Shown here piece by piece: positions 18,976-29,298 of a DNA stretch of 64,000 bases (its first letter is position 1; every line of letters starts with the position of its first letter). Both the position numbers and the translations under genes were made by a program. This DNA comes from Pseudomonas capeferrum (lineage in GTDB: Bacteria > Pseudomonadota > Gammaproteobacteria > Pseudomonadales > Pseudomonadaceae). Under the pieces are notes generated by a model that was not told the DNA's origin, searched no databases, and saw only the letters and a list, made by a program, of their open reading frames with translations. The stretch spans positions 62,001-126,000 of the forward strand of contig NZ_JAAMQM010000008.1 of assembly GCF_013523055.1 (NCBI RefSeq). The letters run 5' to 3'.

Positions 18976-19941
18976 ATGCGCACAATCTTCCTGCGTCGCG
19001 GTCTGGTCGCCCTGTTTGCGGCGGCAGTGACCTTCGGCGCCATTACCCAAGCCCAGGCACAGAGTCTGCGTATCGGTTACCAGAAATACGGCACCCTGGT
19101 GCTGCTCAAGGCCAAGGGCTCGCTGGAGAAGCGCCTGGCGGATCAGGGCATCGACGTCCAATGGACGGAGTTCCCCGGCGGCCCACAGCTGCTCGAAGGG
19201 CTGAACGTCGGCTCCATCGATTTCGGTGTGACCGGCGAGACGCCGCCGGTGTTCGCCCAGGCCGCGGGCGCCGATCTGCTCTACGTCGCGTACGAACCGC
19301 CGGCGCCGCACAGCGAGGCGATCCTGGTGCCCAAGGATTCGCCCATCCAGTCGGTAAAGGCGCTCAAAGGCAAGAAAGTTGCCTTGAACAAAGGCTCCAA
19401 CGTGCATTACCTGCTGGTTCGCGCGCTTGAGGACGCGGGCCTGAAATACAGCGACATCCAACCGGTCTACCTGCCGCCTTCCGATGCCCGCGCCGCGTTC
19501 GAACGCGGCAGCGTCGACGCCTGGGTGATCTGGGACCCGTACCAGGCAGCCGCCGAACAGCAGCTCCAGGCCCGCACCCTGCGCGATGGCAAGGATCTGG
19601 TCGACAACCATCAGTTCTACCTCGCCACCCGCAACTATGCGTCCCAGCACCCCGCGGTCATCGGCACCCTGATCGAAGAGGTGCGTACGGTAGGCGAATG
19701 GTCCCAAGGCAACCCGCAGCAAGTGACCGACCAGGTTGCACCGCTGCTTGGCCTGCCTGCCGACATCACGCTGACCTCGGTCAAGCGCCAGGGCTACGGC
19801 GCTGTCCCGCTGACCGCCGAGGTCATCGCCGCACAGCAGAAAATCGCCGATACCTTCCATGCCCTGAAGCTGATTCCCAAGCCTCTGAGCATCAAGGACG
19901 TGATCTGGACACCCCCGGCCAAGGTCGCGAGCGCGCCTTGA
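18976..19941 (+). CDS. ssuA: Periplasmic aliphatic sulfonate-binding protein
   Basis: 321 aa. A signal peptide (about 1-29, ending ITQAQA) is followed by the SsuA/TauA fold, opening SLRIGYQKYGTLVLLKAKG. It binds alkanesulfonates and sulfonate esters for SsuBC. GGAGAG precedes the ATG. It is preceded by ssuE (93-nt gap) and followed by ssuD. Confidence 0.94.
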   Translation: MRTIFLRRGLVALFAAAVTFGAITQAQAQSLRIGYQKYGTLVLLKAKGSLEKRLADQGIDVQWTEFPGGPQLLEGLNVGSIDFGVTGETPPVFAQAAGADLLYVAYEPPAPHSEAILVPKDSPIQSVKALKGKKVALNKGSNVHYLLVRALEDAGLKYSDIQPVYLPPSDARAAFERGSVDAWVIWDPYQAAAEQQLQARTLRDGKDLVDNHQFYLATRNYASQHPAVIGTLIEEVRTVGEWSQGNPQQVTDQVAPLLGLPADITLTSVKRQGYGAVPLTAEVIAAQQKIADTFHALKLIPKPLSIKDVIWTPPAKVASAP

Positions 19942-19995
19942 CGCATTGCTTGCCGGGGCGTCGCTCCGGCATGAACCCTTCAGGAGACAACTCCA

Positions 19996-21144
19996 ATGAG
20001 CCTTGAAATATTCTGGTTTCTACCCACCCATGGCGACGGCAAGTACCTGGGGACGACCGAGGGGGCCCGCGCGGTCGACCACGGCTACCTGCAGCAGATT
20101 GCCCAAGCGGCGGATCGCCTCGGTTTCGGCGGTGTACTGATCCCTACCGGACGCTCGTGCGAAGACTCCTGGCTGGTGGCCGCGTCGTTGATCCCGGTAA
20201 CCCAGCGGCTGAAGTTCCTTGTCGCCCTGCGGCCCGGCATCATCTCGCCGACCGTGGCGGCCCGCCAGGCCGCGACCCTGGATCGGCTGTCCAATGGACG
20301 TGCGCTGTTCAACCTGGTGACCGGTGGAGACCCGGATGAATTGGCCGGCGATGGCCTGTTCCTCAGCCATGAGGAGCGTTACCAGGCATCGGTCGAATTC
20401 ACCCGCATCTGGCGCCGTGTGCTGGAAGGCGAAGTCGTCGACTATGACGGCCAGCACATCACCGTCAAGGGCGCCAAGCTACTCTATCCGCCCATCCAGC
20501 AGCCGCGCCCACCATTGTATTTCGGCGGATCGTCGGAGGCCGCCCAGGACCTCGCCGCCGAGCAGGTCGAGCTGTACCTGACCTGGGGCGAACCGCCCGC
20601 GGCCGTCGCCGAAAAGATCGAGCAGGTGCGTGCCAAGGCGGCGGCGCAAGGGCGCAGCGTGCGCTTCGGTATCCGCCTGCACGTGATCGTGCGCGAGACC
20701 AATGCCGAGGCCTGGCAGGCCGCGGACAAACTGATCTCGCACCTGGATGACGACACCATCGCCCGTGCCCAGGCCTCGCTGGCGCGATTCGACTCGGTCG
20801 GCCAGCAACGCATGGCCGCCCTGCACGGCGGCAACCGTGACAAGCTGGAAGTCAGCCCCAATCTGTGGGCGGGTGTAGGCCTGGTGCGCGGCGGCGCCGG
20901 TACGGCACTGGTGGGCGATGGTCCGACCGTGGCCGCACGGGTCAAGGAATACGCCGACCTGGGTATCGATACGTTCATCTTTTCGGGTTATCCACATCTG
21001 GAAGAGTCCTACCGGGTGGCCGAACTGTTGTTCCCACACCTGGATGTACAGCGTCCCGAGCAGCCACAAGGCGCTGGCTACGTGAGTCCGTTCGGCGAGA
21101 TGGTAGCCAATGACATCCTGCCTCGATCCGCGTCGCAGAGTTGA
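19996..21144 (+). CDS. ssuD: FMNH2-dependent alkanesulfonate monooxygenase
   Basis: 382 aa, a TIM-barrel bacterial luciferase-family enzyme. It cleaves alkanesulfonates to sulfite and an aldehyde using FMNH2 from SsuE and oxygen. The family segment [11 protein letters not shown] with Cys55 is present, as is the opening [23 protein letters not shown] lies upstream of the ATG. Its stop is 10 nt before ssuC. Confidence 0.95.
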   Translation: MSLEIFWFLPTHGDGKYLGTTEGARAVDHGYLQQIAQAADRLGFGGVLIPTGRSCEDSWLVAASLIPVTQRLKFLVALRPGIISPTVAARQAATLDRLSNGRALFNLVTGGDPDELAGDGLFLSHEERYQASVEFTRIWRRVLEGEVVDYDGQHITVKGAKLLYPPIQQPRPPLYFGGSSEAAQDLAAEQVELYLTWGEPPAAVAEKIEQVRAKAAAQGRSVRFGIRLHVIVRETNAEAWQAADKLISHLDDDTIARAQASLARFDSVGQQRMAALHGGNRDKLEVSPNLWAGVGLVRGGAGTALVGDGPTVAARVKEYADLGIDTFIFSGYPHLEESYRVAELLFPHLDVQRPEQPQGAGYVSPFGEMVANDILPRSASQS

Positions 21145-21154
21145 GGAACGGAGC

Positions 21155-21952
21155 ATGAGTCGTTCCACGTCATTCCTCTGGTCACAACGCCTCGCGCCTT
21201 GGGCCTTGCCCATCCTGCTGCTGGCGATCTGGCAACTGTCGGTCAGCGCGGGCTGGCTGTCGACCCGCATCCTGCCCGCGCCCAGTGCCGTGGTCAGTGC
21301 GGGCGTCGAACTGGTGAGCAGCGGCGAGATCTGGACTCACCTGGCGATCAGCGGCTGGCGCGCGGCACTGGGCTTCATCATCGGTGGCAGCATCGGCCTG
21401 GCGCTGGGCTTCATCACGGGCCTGTCGAAGTGGGGCGAGCGCCTGCTCGACAGCTCGGTGCAGATGATCCGCAACGTACCGCACCTGGCCTTGATTCCGC
21501 TGGTCATCCTCTGGTTCGGCATCGACGAGTCGGCGAAGATCTTCCTGGTCGCGCTGGGCACCTTGTTCCCGATCTACCTCAATACCTATCACGGCATCCG
21601 GAATGTCGATCCGGCCCTGGTCGAGATGGCGCGCAGCTATGGGTTGTCCGGCTTTGCCCTGTTCCGCCAGGTGATTCTGCCAGGCGCACTGCCTTCGATC
21701 CTGGTGGGCGTGCGTTTCGCGCTCGGGTTCATGTGGTTGACCCTGATCGTCGCCGAGACCATTTCGGCCAACGCGGGGATCGGCTACCTGGCAATGAATG
21801 CCCGTGAATTCCTGCAGACCGACGTCGTGGTCCTGGCCATCGTCCTCTATGCGGTGCTCGGCAAGCTTGCCGACTTGGCCGCCCGTGGCCTGGAGCGGGT
21901 CTGGCTGCGCTGGCACCCCGCCTATCAGACCGCCAAGAAGGAGGGCGCATGA
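21155..21952 (+). CDS. ssuC: Aliphatic sulfonate ABC transporter permease
   Basis: 265 aa inner-membrane permease with about six helices and the EAA-type loop [17 protein letters not shown]. Partner of SsuA and SsuB. ATG 21155 is chosen because GAGGAACGGAG lies directly upstream; an in-frame ATG at 21110 sits inside ssuD. It overlaps ssuB by 4 nt. Confidence 0.93.
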   Translation: MSRSTSFLWSQRLAPWALPILLLAIWQLSVSAGWLSTRILPAPSAVVSAGVELVSSGEIWTHLAISGWRAALGFIIGGSIGLALGFITGLSKWGERLLDSSVQMIRNVPHLALIPLVILWFGIDESAKIFLVALGTLFPIYLNTYHGIRNVDPALVEMARSYGLSGFALFRQVILPGALPSILVGVRFALGFMWLTLIVAETISANAGIGYLAMNAREFLQTDVVVLAIVLYAVLGKLADLAARGLERVWLRWHPAYQTAKKEGA

Positions 21953-22761
21953 CCTCATTGAAGGAGCAGCCGCCCCGCCTGCTGCGTGGCATCCCCCTGG
22001 GCGCGCACGACGTGCGCAAGACCTTCGGCCAGCGGGAAGTGCTGCAGGGCATCGACCTGCACATCCCGGCCGGCCAGTTCGTGGCCATCGTTGGCCGCAG
22101 CGGCTGCGGCAAGAGCACCTTGCTGCGCTTGCTGGCCGGTCTCGACCAGCCCAGTGCCGGGCGGTTGCAGGCCGGCACGGCGCCGCTGGCGGATGCGCGT
22201 GAAGAGACGCGCCTGATGTTTCAGGACGCACGCCTGCTGCCATGGAAGAAAGTCATCGACAACGTCGGGCTGGGCTTGTCGGGCAACTGGCGACAACGCG
22301 CCCTGGATGCGCTGGAAGCCGTTGGCCTGGCCGAGCGGGCCAACGAGTGGCCCGCGGCCCTGTCCGGCGGACAGAAGCAGCGTGTGGCATTGGCGCGAGC
22401 GCTGATCCACCAGCCGCGCCTGCTCTTGCTGGACGAGCCGCTGGGAGCCCTGGATGCGCTGACGCGTATCGAGATGCAGCAATTGATCGAGCGTCTCTGG
22501 CGCAAGCATGGATTTACCGTGTTGCTTGTCACCCATGACGTCAGCGAAGCCGTCGCCGTCGCGGACCGCGTGATCCTCATCGAGGACGGCAAGATCGGCC
22601 TGGACCTGGCCGTCGACCTGCCACGGCCTCGTGCTCGTGGCTCGCACCGCTTGGCCGCGCTGGAAAGCCAAGTCCTGGACCGCGTTCTTTCGACCCCGGG
22701 CTCTGCACCTGACCCCGAACCCGTAACCCCTTTGCCCACGCAATTGCGCTGGGCTCACTGA
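21949..22761 (+). CDS. ssuB: Aliphatic sulfonate ABC transporter ATP-binding protein
   Basis: 270 aa. It has Walker [10 protein letters not shown], signature LSGGQKQR, Walker B LLLLDEP and a switch His in VTHDVSEA. It drives sulfonate import. The ATGA overlap with ssuC indicates translational coupling. Confidence 0.94.
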   Translation: MTSLKEQPPRLLRGIPLGAHDVRKTFGQREVLQGIDLHIPAGQFVAIVGRSGCGKSTLLRLLAGLDQPSAGRLQAGTAPLADAREETRLMFQDARLLPWKKVIDNVGLGLSGNWRQRALDALEAVGLAERANEWPAALSGGQKQRVALARALIHQPRLLLLDEPLGALDALTRIEMQQLIERLWRKHGFTVLLVTHDVSEAVAVADRVILIEDGKIGLDLAVDLPRPRARGSHRLAALESQVLDRVLSTPGSAPDPEPVTPLPTQLRWAH

Positions 22762-22789
22762 ACCCCACGAAGCCAAAAGGAATACCGCC

Positions 22790-23005
22790 ATGACTATCAA
22801 AGCGATCAACGTCCGCAACCAGTTCAAAGGTACCGTGAAGGAAATCCTCGAAGGTCCGGTCCTGTCCGAAATCGACGTGCAGACGGCCTCTGGCGTCGTC
22901 ACCTCAGTGATCACCACCCGTTCGGTTCGAGAATTGGAACTGGTCGTCGGCAGTGAAGTGATTGCCTTCGTCAAATCCACCGAGGTGTCGATCGCCAAGC
23001 TTTGA
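22790..23005 (+). CDS. ssuF: Small molybdopterin-binding-like protein SsuF
   Basis: 71 aa, a single Mop/TOBE beta-barrel domain (RNQFKGTVKEILEGPVLSE, SEVIAFVKSTEVSIAKL). Such domains bind molybdate-like oxyanions. SsuF closes the ssu operon in P. putida, where it is needed for growth on sulfonates, although its exact job is unsettled. AAAGGA precedes the ATG. Confidence 0.9.
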   Translation: MTIKAINVRNQFKGTVKEILEGPVLSEIDVQTASGVVTSVITTRSVRELELVVGSEVIAFVKSTEVSIAKL

Positions 23006-23025
23006 ATGTGGTGATGGCTTGCGAA

Positions 23026-23058
23026 CCCCTCGGCCTCGATTCGACCGCCGCCGAGGGG
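23026..23058. terminator. Inverted repeat downstream of ssuF
   Basis: CCCCTCGGC / GCCGAGGGG, a 9-bp stem with a 15-nt loop 21 nt after the ssuF stop. There is no U-tract, so it may be a REP-like element or an mRNA 3' end. Confidence 0.45.
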
Positions 23059-23142
23059 CTTGCGAGACAATGCAGGACGCTCCCGGGCAGGCGCCAGGGG
23101 AGAGGGAAGTTGAAGCGGCTTTCGCGCGTACCGACAGCCTGT

Positions 23143-23769
23143 TCAGCGCTTGGGCAGGTACGGTGGCAGGTAGAGCCCGACATAGGCATCGAATACACGC
23201 ATGCCTTCCTCGGCCATGCGGGGTGTGATTTGTCCGTGCAGTTGCACGGAGCGGGCATAGACCCGATCGCCCAGCTCCATGGCCAGGGTGAACACGTCCA
23301 TGTCAGCGGGCAGCGCCGGCAGTTGGAAATGCTGCTCGAAGAGCTTGTGCATCAGGTCGCCCAATTCCATGTCGTGCTGGCGATCGGCCTGGGTCACTTC
23401 GCTCAGCCCATGCTGGGCCAGGATCAGTTGGCGAGCGGCGGCGTCCTCGTTGTAGATCATCAACATGCGCTGCTCGACCAGGCGGGACAGGTCGTGCCAG
23501 GTCGTCAGCGTGCTGGTGTCGATCGGCGCCTGCAGGCAGGCGCGAAAAGCGCCGTGCACGTCACTGGTCAGCGCCTCCAGCAGGGCCGGTACGCTGGCGA
23601 AGAAGTGATACACCGAGGACGGCGGAATCCGCGCGCGCTCGGCAACGCTGTAGATCGACAGGCCGGCCACCCCCTCGTCCGCCAGCAACGCGCGCGCGGC
23701 CGCGAGAATCGTATCGATCCTCGCCTGGCTGCTCGCGCGCGGCTTGCGTGCGTTGGCTGACCGGGTCAT
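23143..23769 (-). CDS. TetR-family transcriptional regulator
   Basis: 208 aa. An N-terminal TetR helix-turn-helix (about 15-62: ILAAARALLADEG, then SIYSVAERARIPPSSVYHFF) is followed by an all-helical ligand domain. Its ATG overlaps the gshA stop (TGATG), so it is probably co-transcribed with and downstream of gshA. The ligand and targets are unknown. Confidence 0.88.
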   Translation of the reverse strand: MTRSANARKPRASSQARIDTILAAARALLADEGVAGLSIYSVAERARIPPSSVYHFFASVPALLEALTSDVHGAFRACLQAPIDTSTLTTWHDLSRLVEQRMLMIYNEDAAARQLILAQHGLSEVTQADRQHDMELGDLMHKLFEQHFQLPALPADMDVFTLAMELGDRVYARSVQLHGQITPRMAEEGMRVFDAYVGLYLPPYLPKR

Positions 23770-25346
23770 CAGTTGCTGAGCCCCAGGATGCTGGCTTGAT
23801 AGGCACCTACGAAGAGGTCGAAATCACCGACTTCCTGCTGCTCCAGCTTGGCCTGATCTTCCAGCGACTGGCGCGCGAGTGTCTCGAAAGCCGCCTGGCG
23901 AGAAGCCTCCAGCGGCTGGCCACGCAAGCTCTTGGCATGCGCCTGGCTCTGACGCAGGGAAAAGCGCACGAAGCTTTCCTTGTGCTCGGTCATGCTTGCC
24001 AGGACCTGGGCCGAGGGCGTCAGCGACGGGTCCAGCACCTTGCTCTTCTGCAGCGCCATGCTGCCGGCATGCTCGTCGCCGCCATGTGCCTGGTCGAGCA
24101 ACGCGGCCAGAGGCGCGATGCGCTCGAGCAGCTCTTCGGCCCAGGCCTTGAGGGTAATGGACTGGCCATCGCGCTGCAGCTCGAGCCCCGGGCGACGGCC
24201 TTCCTTGACCACCGACAGGAAGTTGCTGGTGCAGTGGCCGCACTCGCGGTTGTCCAGCTGCGGGCTTTCTTCCAGCGCGCAGAACAACAGGAAAGCGTCC
24301 AGGAAGCGTGCTTCCGGCAGGTCGATCCCGACCGGCAGGAACGGGTTGATATCCAGGCAGCGCACTTCGACGTACTGCACGCCTCGCGCCATCAGGGCCT
24401 GGATCGGACGCTCGCCGGTGTAGGTCACGCGCTTGGGACGAATGTTCGAGTAGTACTCGTTCTCGATCTGCAGGATGTTGGTGTTCAGCTGTACCCACTC
24501 GCCATCCTTGTGCGTGCCTACTTCGACATAGGGTGCATAAGGCGTGGCGACAGCCTTGCGCAGGCTGTCGGTATAACTGGCCAGATCGTTGTAGCAGGGC
24601 GTCAGGCCGGCCTGGGCGTTGCTCTGGTAGCCCAGGTCGCTCATGCGCAGGCTGGTGGCGTAAGGCAGGTACAGGGTCTGCGCGTCGAACTCGTCGAGTT
24701 GGTGCGGGCGGCCGCGCATGAACCCGGCATCCAGGGCGGGCGAGGCACCGAACAGGTACATCAGCAGCCAGCTGTAGCGACGGAAGTTGCGGATCAGACC
24801 GATGTAGGCCGCCGACTGATAGTCGCGATCGCTCTGCTCGCCGCCTTCGGCCTCACGCAGCAGTGGCCAGAGGGTCTCGGGTAACGAAAAGTTGTAATGG
24901 ATGCCCGCGATGCATTGCATGGTCCGCCCGTAGCGCAGGGCCAGGCCCTTGCGGTACACGTGCTTGAGCTGACCGATGTTCGAGGTGCCGAACTCGGCGA
25001 TCGGAATGTCCGCCTCGGCTGGCAGCGAACACGGCATCGACGGGCTCCACAGGTATTCGTTGCCGAGCTTGGCGTAGACGAAACGATGAATGTCCTCGAG
25101 GTTCTCCAGCACCTGGGCCGGATCCGTCAGGGCCGGGGTGATGAATTCGAGCAACGACTCCGAATAGTCCGTGGTGATCTGCTCGTTGGTCAAGGCAGAG
25201 CCCAAGGCTTCGGGGTGGGGAGTCTGGGCCAGGCGACCTTCTTCGGTCACGCGCAGGCATTCGCGCTCAATGCCGTGCAGGCACTGCTTGAGCAGAGAGG
25301 GGTTGGCGCCGAGCAGGCTCAGGCGGCGGTTGAGGAGTTCGCTCAA
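23769..25346 (-). CDS. gshA: Glutamate-cysteine ligase
   Basis: About 525 aa, type I (proteobacterial) gamma-glutamylcysteine synthetase, catalysing the first step of glutathione synthesis. Hallmarks are [46 protein letters not shown] and [17 protein letters not shown] at 25346 is preferred: it follows GAAGGA at good spacing and gives an N terminus like that of P. aeruginosa GshA. A GTG at 25361 is the alternative. It sits at the end of the sulfur-related stretch. Confidence 0.92.
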   Translation of the reverse strand: MSELLNRRLSLLGANPSLLKQCLHGIERECLRVTEEGRLAQTPHPEALGSALTNEQITTDYSESLLEFITPALTDPAQVLENLEDIHRFVYAKLGNEYLWSPSMPCSLPAEADIPIAEFGTSNIGQLKHVYRKGLALRYGRTMQCIAGIHYNFSLPETLWPLLREAEGGEQSDRDYQSAAYIGLIRNFRRYSWLLMYLFGASPALDAGFMRGRPHQLDEFDAQTLYLPYATSLRMSDLGYQSNAQAGLTPCYNDLASYTDSLRKAVATPYAPYVEVGTHKDGEWVQLNTNILQIENEYYSNIRPKRVTYTGERPIQALMARGVQYVEVRCLDINPFLPVGIDLPEARFLDAFLLFCALEESPQLDNRECGHCTSNFLSVVKEGRRPGLELQRDGQSITLKAWAEELLERIAPLAALLDQAHGGDEHAGSMALQKSKVLDPSLTPSAQVLASMTEHKESFVRFSLRQSQAHAKSLRGQPLEASRQAAFETLARQSLEDQAKLEQQEVGDFDLFVGAYQASILGLSN

Positions 25347-25449
25347 GATGGATTCCTTCACGCGTCGGTCGCCCCAATATGGGGGTAGAAATGACGGTCT
25401 ACAAGGGTAGGGACAGAGGAACTGGCGTAGTCGCCTGGTTTACGCAAGC

Positions 25450-25475
25450 TTCGGCAGTGCCAGCGCACTGCCGAA
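25450..25475. repeat. Hairpin between the thioesterase gene and gshA
   Basis: TTCGGCAGTGC-cagc-GCACTGCCGAA, an 11-bp perfect stem 26 nt after the thioesterase stop (minus strand). It lacks a U-tract and may still act as an mRNA 3' end. Confidence 0.4.
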
Positions 25476-25500
25476 AGTACCGCAGAACAGGGTTTGCGGG

Positions 25501-25884
25501 CTAGAGGACAGCGAAGGTGCCTTGTGCCTTGGCGACCAGCTTGTCGTCCTGCCGCACGTCCGCTTCGACCACCAGTGTGCGTCGCCCGGCGTGCAGGACG
25601 CGGGCGATGCAGAGCACCTCGCCTTCGTTGACGCCGCGCATGTAGTTGATCTTGCACTCCACCGTCACGCTCTGCTGCTCGAAGCCGTGACTGCTCGAGC
25701 AGGCCAGGCCCATGGCGATGTCGACCAGGCTGAACAGGGCCCCGCCATGCAGGTTGCCGCCCCGGTTGCGCAGGTGCGGCTCAAGCGCCAGGGCGACCTC
25801 GGCAACGCCTTCGTCGAGGCGTTGCAGGCGGCAGCCCAGAAGTCGGCTGAAGGCACTTTCCATATACTCTGGCGTGGTCTCCAT
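25501..25884 (-). CDS. PaaI-like hotdog-fold thioesterase
   Basis: 127 aa. A single hotdog domain with the family signature NLHGGALFSLVDIAMG, in which the Asp is the probable catalytic residue. Acyl-CoA thioesterase activity is expected; the substrate is unknown. Its ATG overlaps the tex stop (TGATG), and AGAGGAA inside the end of tex serves as ribosome site, so it is translationally coupled to tex. Confidence 0.85.
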   Translation of the reverse strand: METTPEYMESAFSRLLGCRLQRLDEGVAEVALALEPHLRNRGGNLHGGALFSLVDIAMGLACSSSHGFEQQSVTVECKINYMRGVNEGEVLCIARVLHAGRRTLVVEADVRQDDKLVAKAQGTFAVL

Positions 25885-28205
25885 CACTTCCTCTTCAACT
25901 GTTTGGCGTTGGCGAACAGCGCCGCCATGGCATTGTTGGACGGCGCCGCAGTCTCACGCTGACGGGCCGGGGCCTGCTGCTGACGAGCGCCACCGCCCTG
26001 GGGACGGCTGCCACGATTGCCTTCCACTTTCTCGCCGGGCGTGTCGCTCATGCGCATGGACAGCCCGATACGCTTGCGCGGGATGTCCACTTCCATGACC
26101 TTGACCTTCACCACGTCGCCGGCCTTGACCGCTTCACGCGGGTCCTTGACGAACTTCTCCGACAGCGCCGAGATATGCACCAGGCCATCCTGGTGCACGC
26201 CAATGTCGACGAAGGCACCGAAATTGGTGACGTTGGTCACCACGCCTTCGAGGATCATGCCCGGCTCCAGGTCCTTGAGGTCTTCGACGCCCTCCTGGAA
26301 GGCAGCGGTCTTGAACTCCGGACGCGGGTCGCGACCGGGCTTGTCGAGTTCCTGAAGAATGTCGGTGACGGTCGGCAGGCCGAAGGTTTCATCGGTGAAT
26401 TGCTTGGGGTCCAGGCGCTTGAGGAAGGCGCTGTCGCCGATCAGCGAACGGATGTCGCGGTCGGTGCCCGCGGCGATGCGTTGCACCAGCGGGTAGGCCT
26501 CCGGGTGCACCGCCGAAGCATCCAGCGGATTGTCGCCATTCATCACGCGCAGGAAGCCTGCCGCCTGCTCGAAAGTCTTCTCGCCCAGGCGGCTGACCTT
26601 TTTCAGCGCGGCGCGGGTGGCGAAGGGGCCGTTGGCATCGCGGTGCGCGACGATGTTCGAGGCCAGGGTCGCATTGAGTCCGGAGATGCGAGTCAACAGC
26701 GCCACGGAGGCGGTATTGACGTCCACGCCGACGGCGTTCACACAGTCTTCGACCACGGCGTCCAGGCCGCGAGCCAGCTTGACCTGCGACACGTCGTGCT
26801 GGTACTGGCCGACACCGATGGATTTCGGATCGATCTTCACCAGTTCGGCCAGTGGGTCCTGCAGGCGACGGGCAATGGAAACGGCGCCACGCAGCGAAAC
26901 ATCCAGGTCGGGAAATTCGCGTGCCGCCAGTTCGGAGGCGGAGTACACCGAAGCGCCTGCCTCGGACACCATGACCTTGGTCATCTTCAACGCCGGGTAC
27001 TTGCTGATCAGCTCGGCCGCCAGCTTGTCGGTCTCGCGGCTGGCGGTGCCGTTGCCAATGGCGATCAGTTCGACCGAATGCTTGGCGCACAGGGCGGCGA
27101 GCACGGCAATGGTGCGGTCCCAGTCGTTCTTCGGGACATGCGGGTAGACGGTGGCGGTATCCAGGACCTTGCCGGTCCGGTCGACCACCGCCACCTTGCA
27201 GCCGGTGCGCAGCCCCGGATCCAGGCCCAGTGTGGCGCGCGGGCCCGCGGGCGCCGCGAGCAGCAGGTCATGAAGGTTATGGGCGAAGACGTTGATCGCC
27301 TCGCTTTCGGCATTGTCGCGCAGCTCGCCGAACAGGTCGGTTTCCAGGTGGGTATAGAGCTTCACCTTCCAGGTCCAGCGCACCACTTCGGCCAACCACT
27401 TGTCAGCCGCGCGGTTGTGGTTGGCCACGCCGAAATGCTTGCCGATCATCATCTCGCAAGGGTGCAAGGTACCGGGCAGTTCTTCACCGACTTTCAGCGA
27501 GGCGCTCAATATGCCTTCGTTGCGCCCGCGGAAAATCGCGAGAGCGCGATGCGATGGGGCGGTGCGCAGCAATTCGTCATGGGCGAAATAGTCGCGGAAC
27601 TTGGCGCCTTCCTCTTCCTTGCCGGCCACCACGCGAGCGCTGAGGACCGACTCCTGCTTGAGGAAGCTGCGCAGCTTGTCCAGCAGGCCGGCATCTTCGG
27701 CGAAGCGCTCCATGAGAATGTACTTGGCGCCGTCCAGGGCCGCCTTGACGTCGGCCACGCCCCTGGTTTCGTCGACGAAACGCGCCGCCTCGCCTTCCGG
27801 CGACAGCTGCGGATCGTCGAACAAGGCATCGGCCAGCTCGCCGAGACCGGCTTCGAGGGCGATCTGGCCCTTGGTCCGGCGCTTCTGCTTGTAGGGCAGG
27901 TACAGGTCTTCCAGGCGGGTCTTGGTGTCAGCCAGCTTGATCTCGCGGGCCAGCTCCGGCGTCAGCTTGCCCTGCTCCTCGATACTGGCGAGGATGCTGG
28001 CGCGGCGATCGTCGAGCTCGCGCAGATAACGCAAGCGCTCTTCCAGGTGGCGCAGTTGGGTGTCGTCCAGGCTGCCGGTGACTTCCTTGCGGTAACGGGC
28101 GATGAAGGGCACTGTCGAGCCTTCATCCAACAGAGTGACGGCCGCTTCGACCTGCTGTGGGCGAACGCCCAGTTCCTCGGCGATACGGCTGTTGATGCTG
28201 TCCAT
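25884..28205 (-). CDS. tex: RNA-binding transcription accessory protein Tex
   Basis: 773 aa. The domain order is Tex N-terminal helical region, a YqgF/RuvX RNase H-like domain ([16 protein letters not shown]), tandem HhH motifs ([18 protein letters not shown]), and a C-terminal S1 RNA-binding domain ([20 protein letters not shown]), then a Gln/Ala-rich tail. Tex binds nucleic acid and affects transcription. ATG 28205 follows AGGTGG; the frame stays open upstream without Tex-like sequence. A TATACT box lies at 28283-28288 on this strand. Confidence 0.95.
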   Translation of the reverse strand: MDSINSRIAEELGVRPQQVEAAVTLLDEGSTVPFIARYRKEVTGSLDDTQLRHLEERLRYLRELDDRRASILASIEEQGKLTPELAREIKLADTKTRLEDLYLPYKQKRRTKGQIALEAGLGELADALFDDPQLSPEGEAARFVDETRGVADVKAALDGAKYILMERFAEDAGLLDKLRSFLKQESVLSARVVAGKEEEGAKFRDYFAHDELLRTAPSHRALAIFRGRNEGILSASLKVGEELPGTLHPCEMMIGKHFGVANHNRAADKWLAEVVRWTWKVKLYTHLETDLFGELRDNAESEAINVFAHNLHDLLLAAPAGPRATLGLDPGLRTGCKVAVVDRTGKVLDTATVYPHVPKNDWDRTIAVLAALCAKHSVELIAIGNGTASRETDKLAAELISKYPALKMTKVMVSEAGASVYSASELAAREFPDLDVSLRGAVSIARRLQDPLAELVKIDPKSIGVGQYQHDVSQVKLARGLDAVVEDCVNAVGVDVNTASVALLTRISGLNATLASNIVAHRDANGPFATRAALKKVSRLGEKTFEQAAGFLRVMNGDNPLDASAVHPEAYPLVQRIAAGTDRDIRSLIGDSAFLKRLDPKQFTDETFGLPTVTDILQELDKPGRDPRPEFKTAAFQEGVEDLKDLEPGMILEGVVTNVTNFGAFVDIGVHQDGLVHISALSEKFVKDPREAVKAGDVVKVKVMEVDIPRKRIGLSMRMSDTPGEKVEGNRGSRPQGGGARQQQAPARQRETAAPSNNAMAALFANAKQLKRK

Positions 28206-28282
28206 AAAACCACCTGAAAAATTGTGAGTGCTAGAGGCCGCAAGCGGGCGTCGGGGCCGGCGGCGCTGGATAAAAGTCGCGC

Positions 28283-28288
28283 AGTATA
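28283..28288 (-). promoter_or_regulatory. -10 element of the tex promoter
   Basis: TATACT read on the minus strand, 78 nt upstream of the tex start. The -35 box is not obvious. Confidence 0.35.
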
Positions 28289-28433
28289 CCCCCGCAGCCG
28301 ACGTCGTGGTGATGGCCGCAGGCCAGCCGGCAAAGGGCAGGAGTGGCACCAGGGGAAAAATCTGCTAACAATGCACACGGCACGTCACCCGGTGGCTACG
28401 CCATAATGCGCGCCGAGATCAGAGGAGTTATTC

Positions 28434-29174
28434 ATGAGCAGCACTGCAATCCCCGCTGAAGGCGAAAAAATTCTCATCGTCGATGATGACCCGGGCTTGA
28501 GCAGCCTGCTGGAGCGTTTCTTCACCAGCAAGGGCTTCCGTGCTCGCGCAGTGCCCAATGTCGAGCAGATGGACCGCCTGCTCGCCCGCGAAGTCTTCAA
28601 CCTGGTGGTGCTCGACCTGATGCTGCCCGGCGAGGATGGCCTCTCGGCCTGCCGCCGCCTGCGCGCGGCGAACAATCAGATTCCCATCATCATGCTCACG
28701 GCCAAGGGTGACGAGCTGAGTCGCATCAAGGGCCTGGAACTCGGCGCCGACGACTACCTGTCCAAGCCGTTCAACCCCGACGAGCTGGTGGCGCGGGTCA
28801 AGGCTGTCCTGCGTCGTCAGGCACCGAGCGTACCGGGTGCGCCTGGCAGCGAGGACGAGACGGTCACCTTCGGCGACTATTCACTGTCGCTCGCGACCCG
28901 AGAACTCAAGCGGGGCGATGAGGTGCACATGCTCACCACGGGCGAATTCGCCGTGCTCAAGGCCCTGGTCATGCATGCCCGCGAGCCGCTGACCCGCGAC
29001 AAGCTGATGAACCTGGCCCGTGGTCGCGAGTGGGACGCCCTGGAACGATCCATCGATGTGCAGATTTCGCGCCTGCGTCGCATGATCGAGCCGGACCCGT
29101 CCAAGCCACGCTACATCCAGACGGTCTGGGGCGTGGGTTATGTATTCGTGCCGGACGGCAACGCCGGCAAATGA
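28434..29174 (+). CDS. ompR: Osmotic-stress response regulator OmpR
   Basis: 246 aa. The receiver domain (phosphoacceptor Asp in VVLDLMLPGEDGL) is joined to a winged-helix DNA-binding domain (about 145-240, ending RYIQTVWGVGYVFVP). It acts with EnvZ in osmotic and envelope regulation. AGAGGAG sits upstream of the ATG. A CATAAT box at 28402-28407 may be its -10 element. Confidence 0.94.
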   Translation: MSSTAIPAEGEKILIVDDDPGLSSLLERFFTSKGFRARAVPNVEQMDRLLAREVFNLVVLDLMLPGEDGLSACRRLRAANNQIPIIMLTAKGDELSRIKGLELGADDYLSKPFNPDELVARVKAVLRRQAPSVPGAPGSEDETVTFGDYSLSLATRELKRGDEVHMLTTGEFAVLKALVMHAREPLTRDKLMNLARGREWDALERSIDVQISRLRRMIEPDPSKPRYIQTVWGVGYVFVPDGNAGK

Positions 29175-29204
29175 TGTCGAGCCCGCGCGCTTGCCTCATC
29201 GCGG

Positions 29205-29234
29205 CAGGGCGTCCCGGACGGGACGCCCTGTTTT
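29205..29234 (+). terminator. Strong hairpin between ompR and envZ
   Basis: CAGGGCGTCCC-ggac-GGGACGCCCTG, an 11-bp perfect stem followed by TTTTC. It lies 30 nt after ompR and about 65 nt before envZ, and may reduce read-through into envZ. Confidence 0.65.
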
Positions 29235-29298
29235 CGTCTTTGGCAGGCTGGCATTTCCAGCGAGCCGTATTCGCCCTTGCACTGTGTAGTACTCCCCG

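Noticed and set aside
26175..28217. 680-codon open frame antisense to tex
   Set aside because: Long antisense frames are usual opposite GC-rich genes; tex is complete with all its domains.
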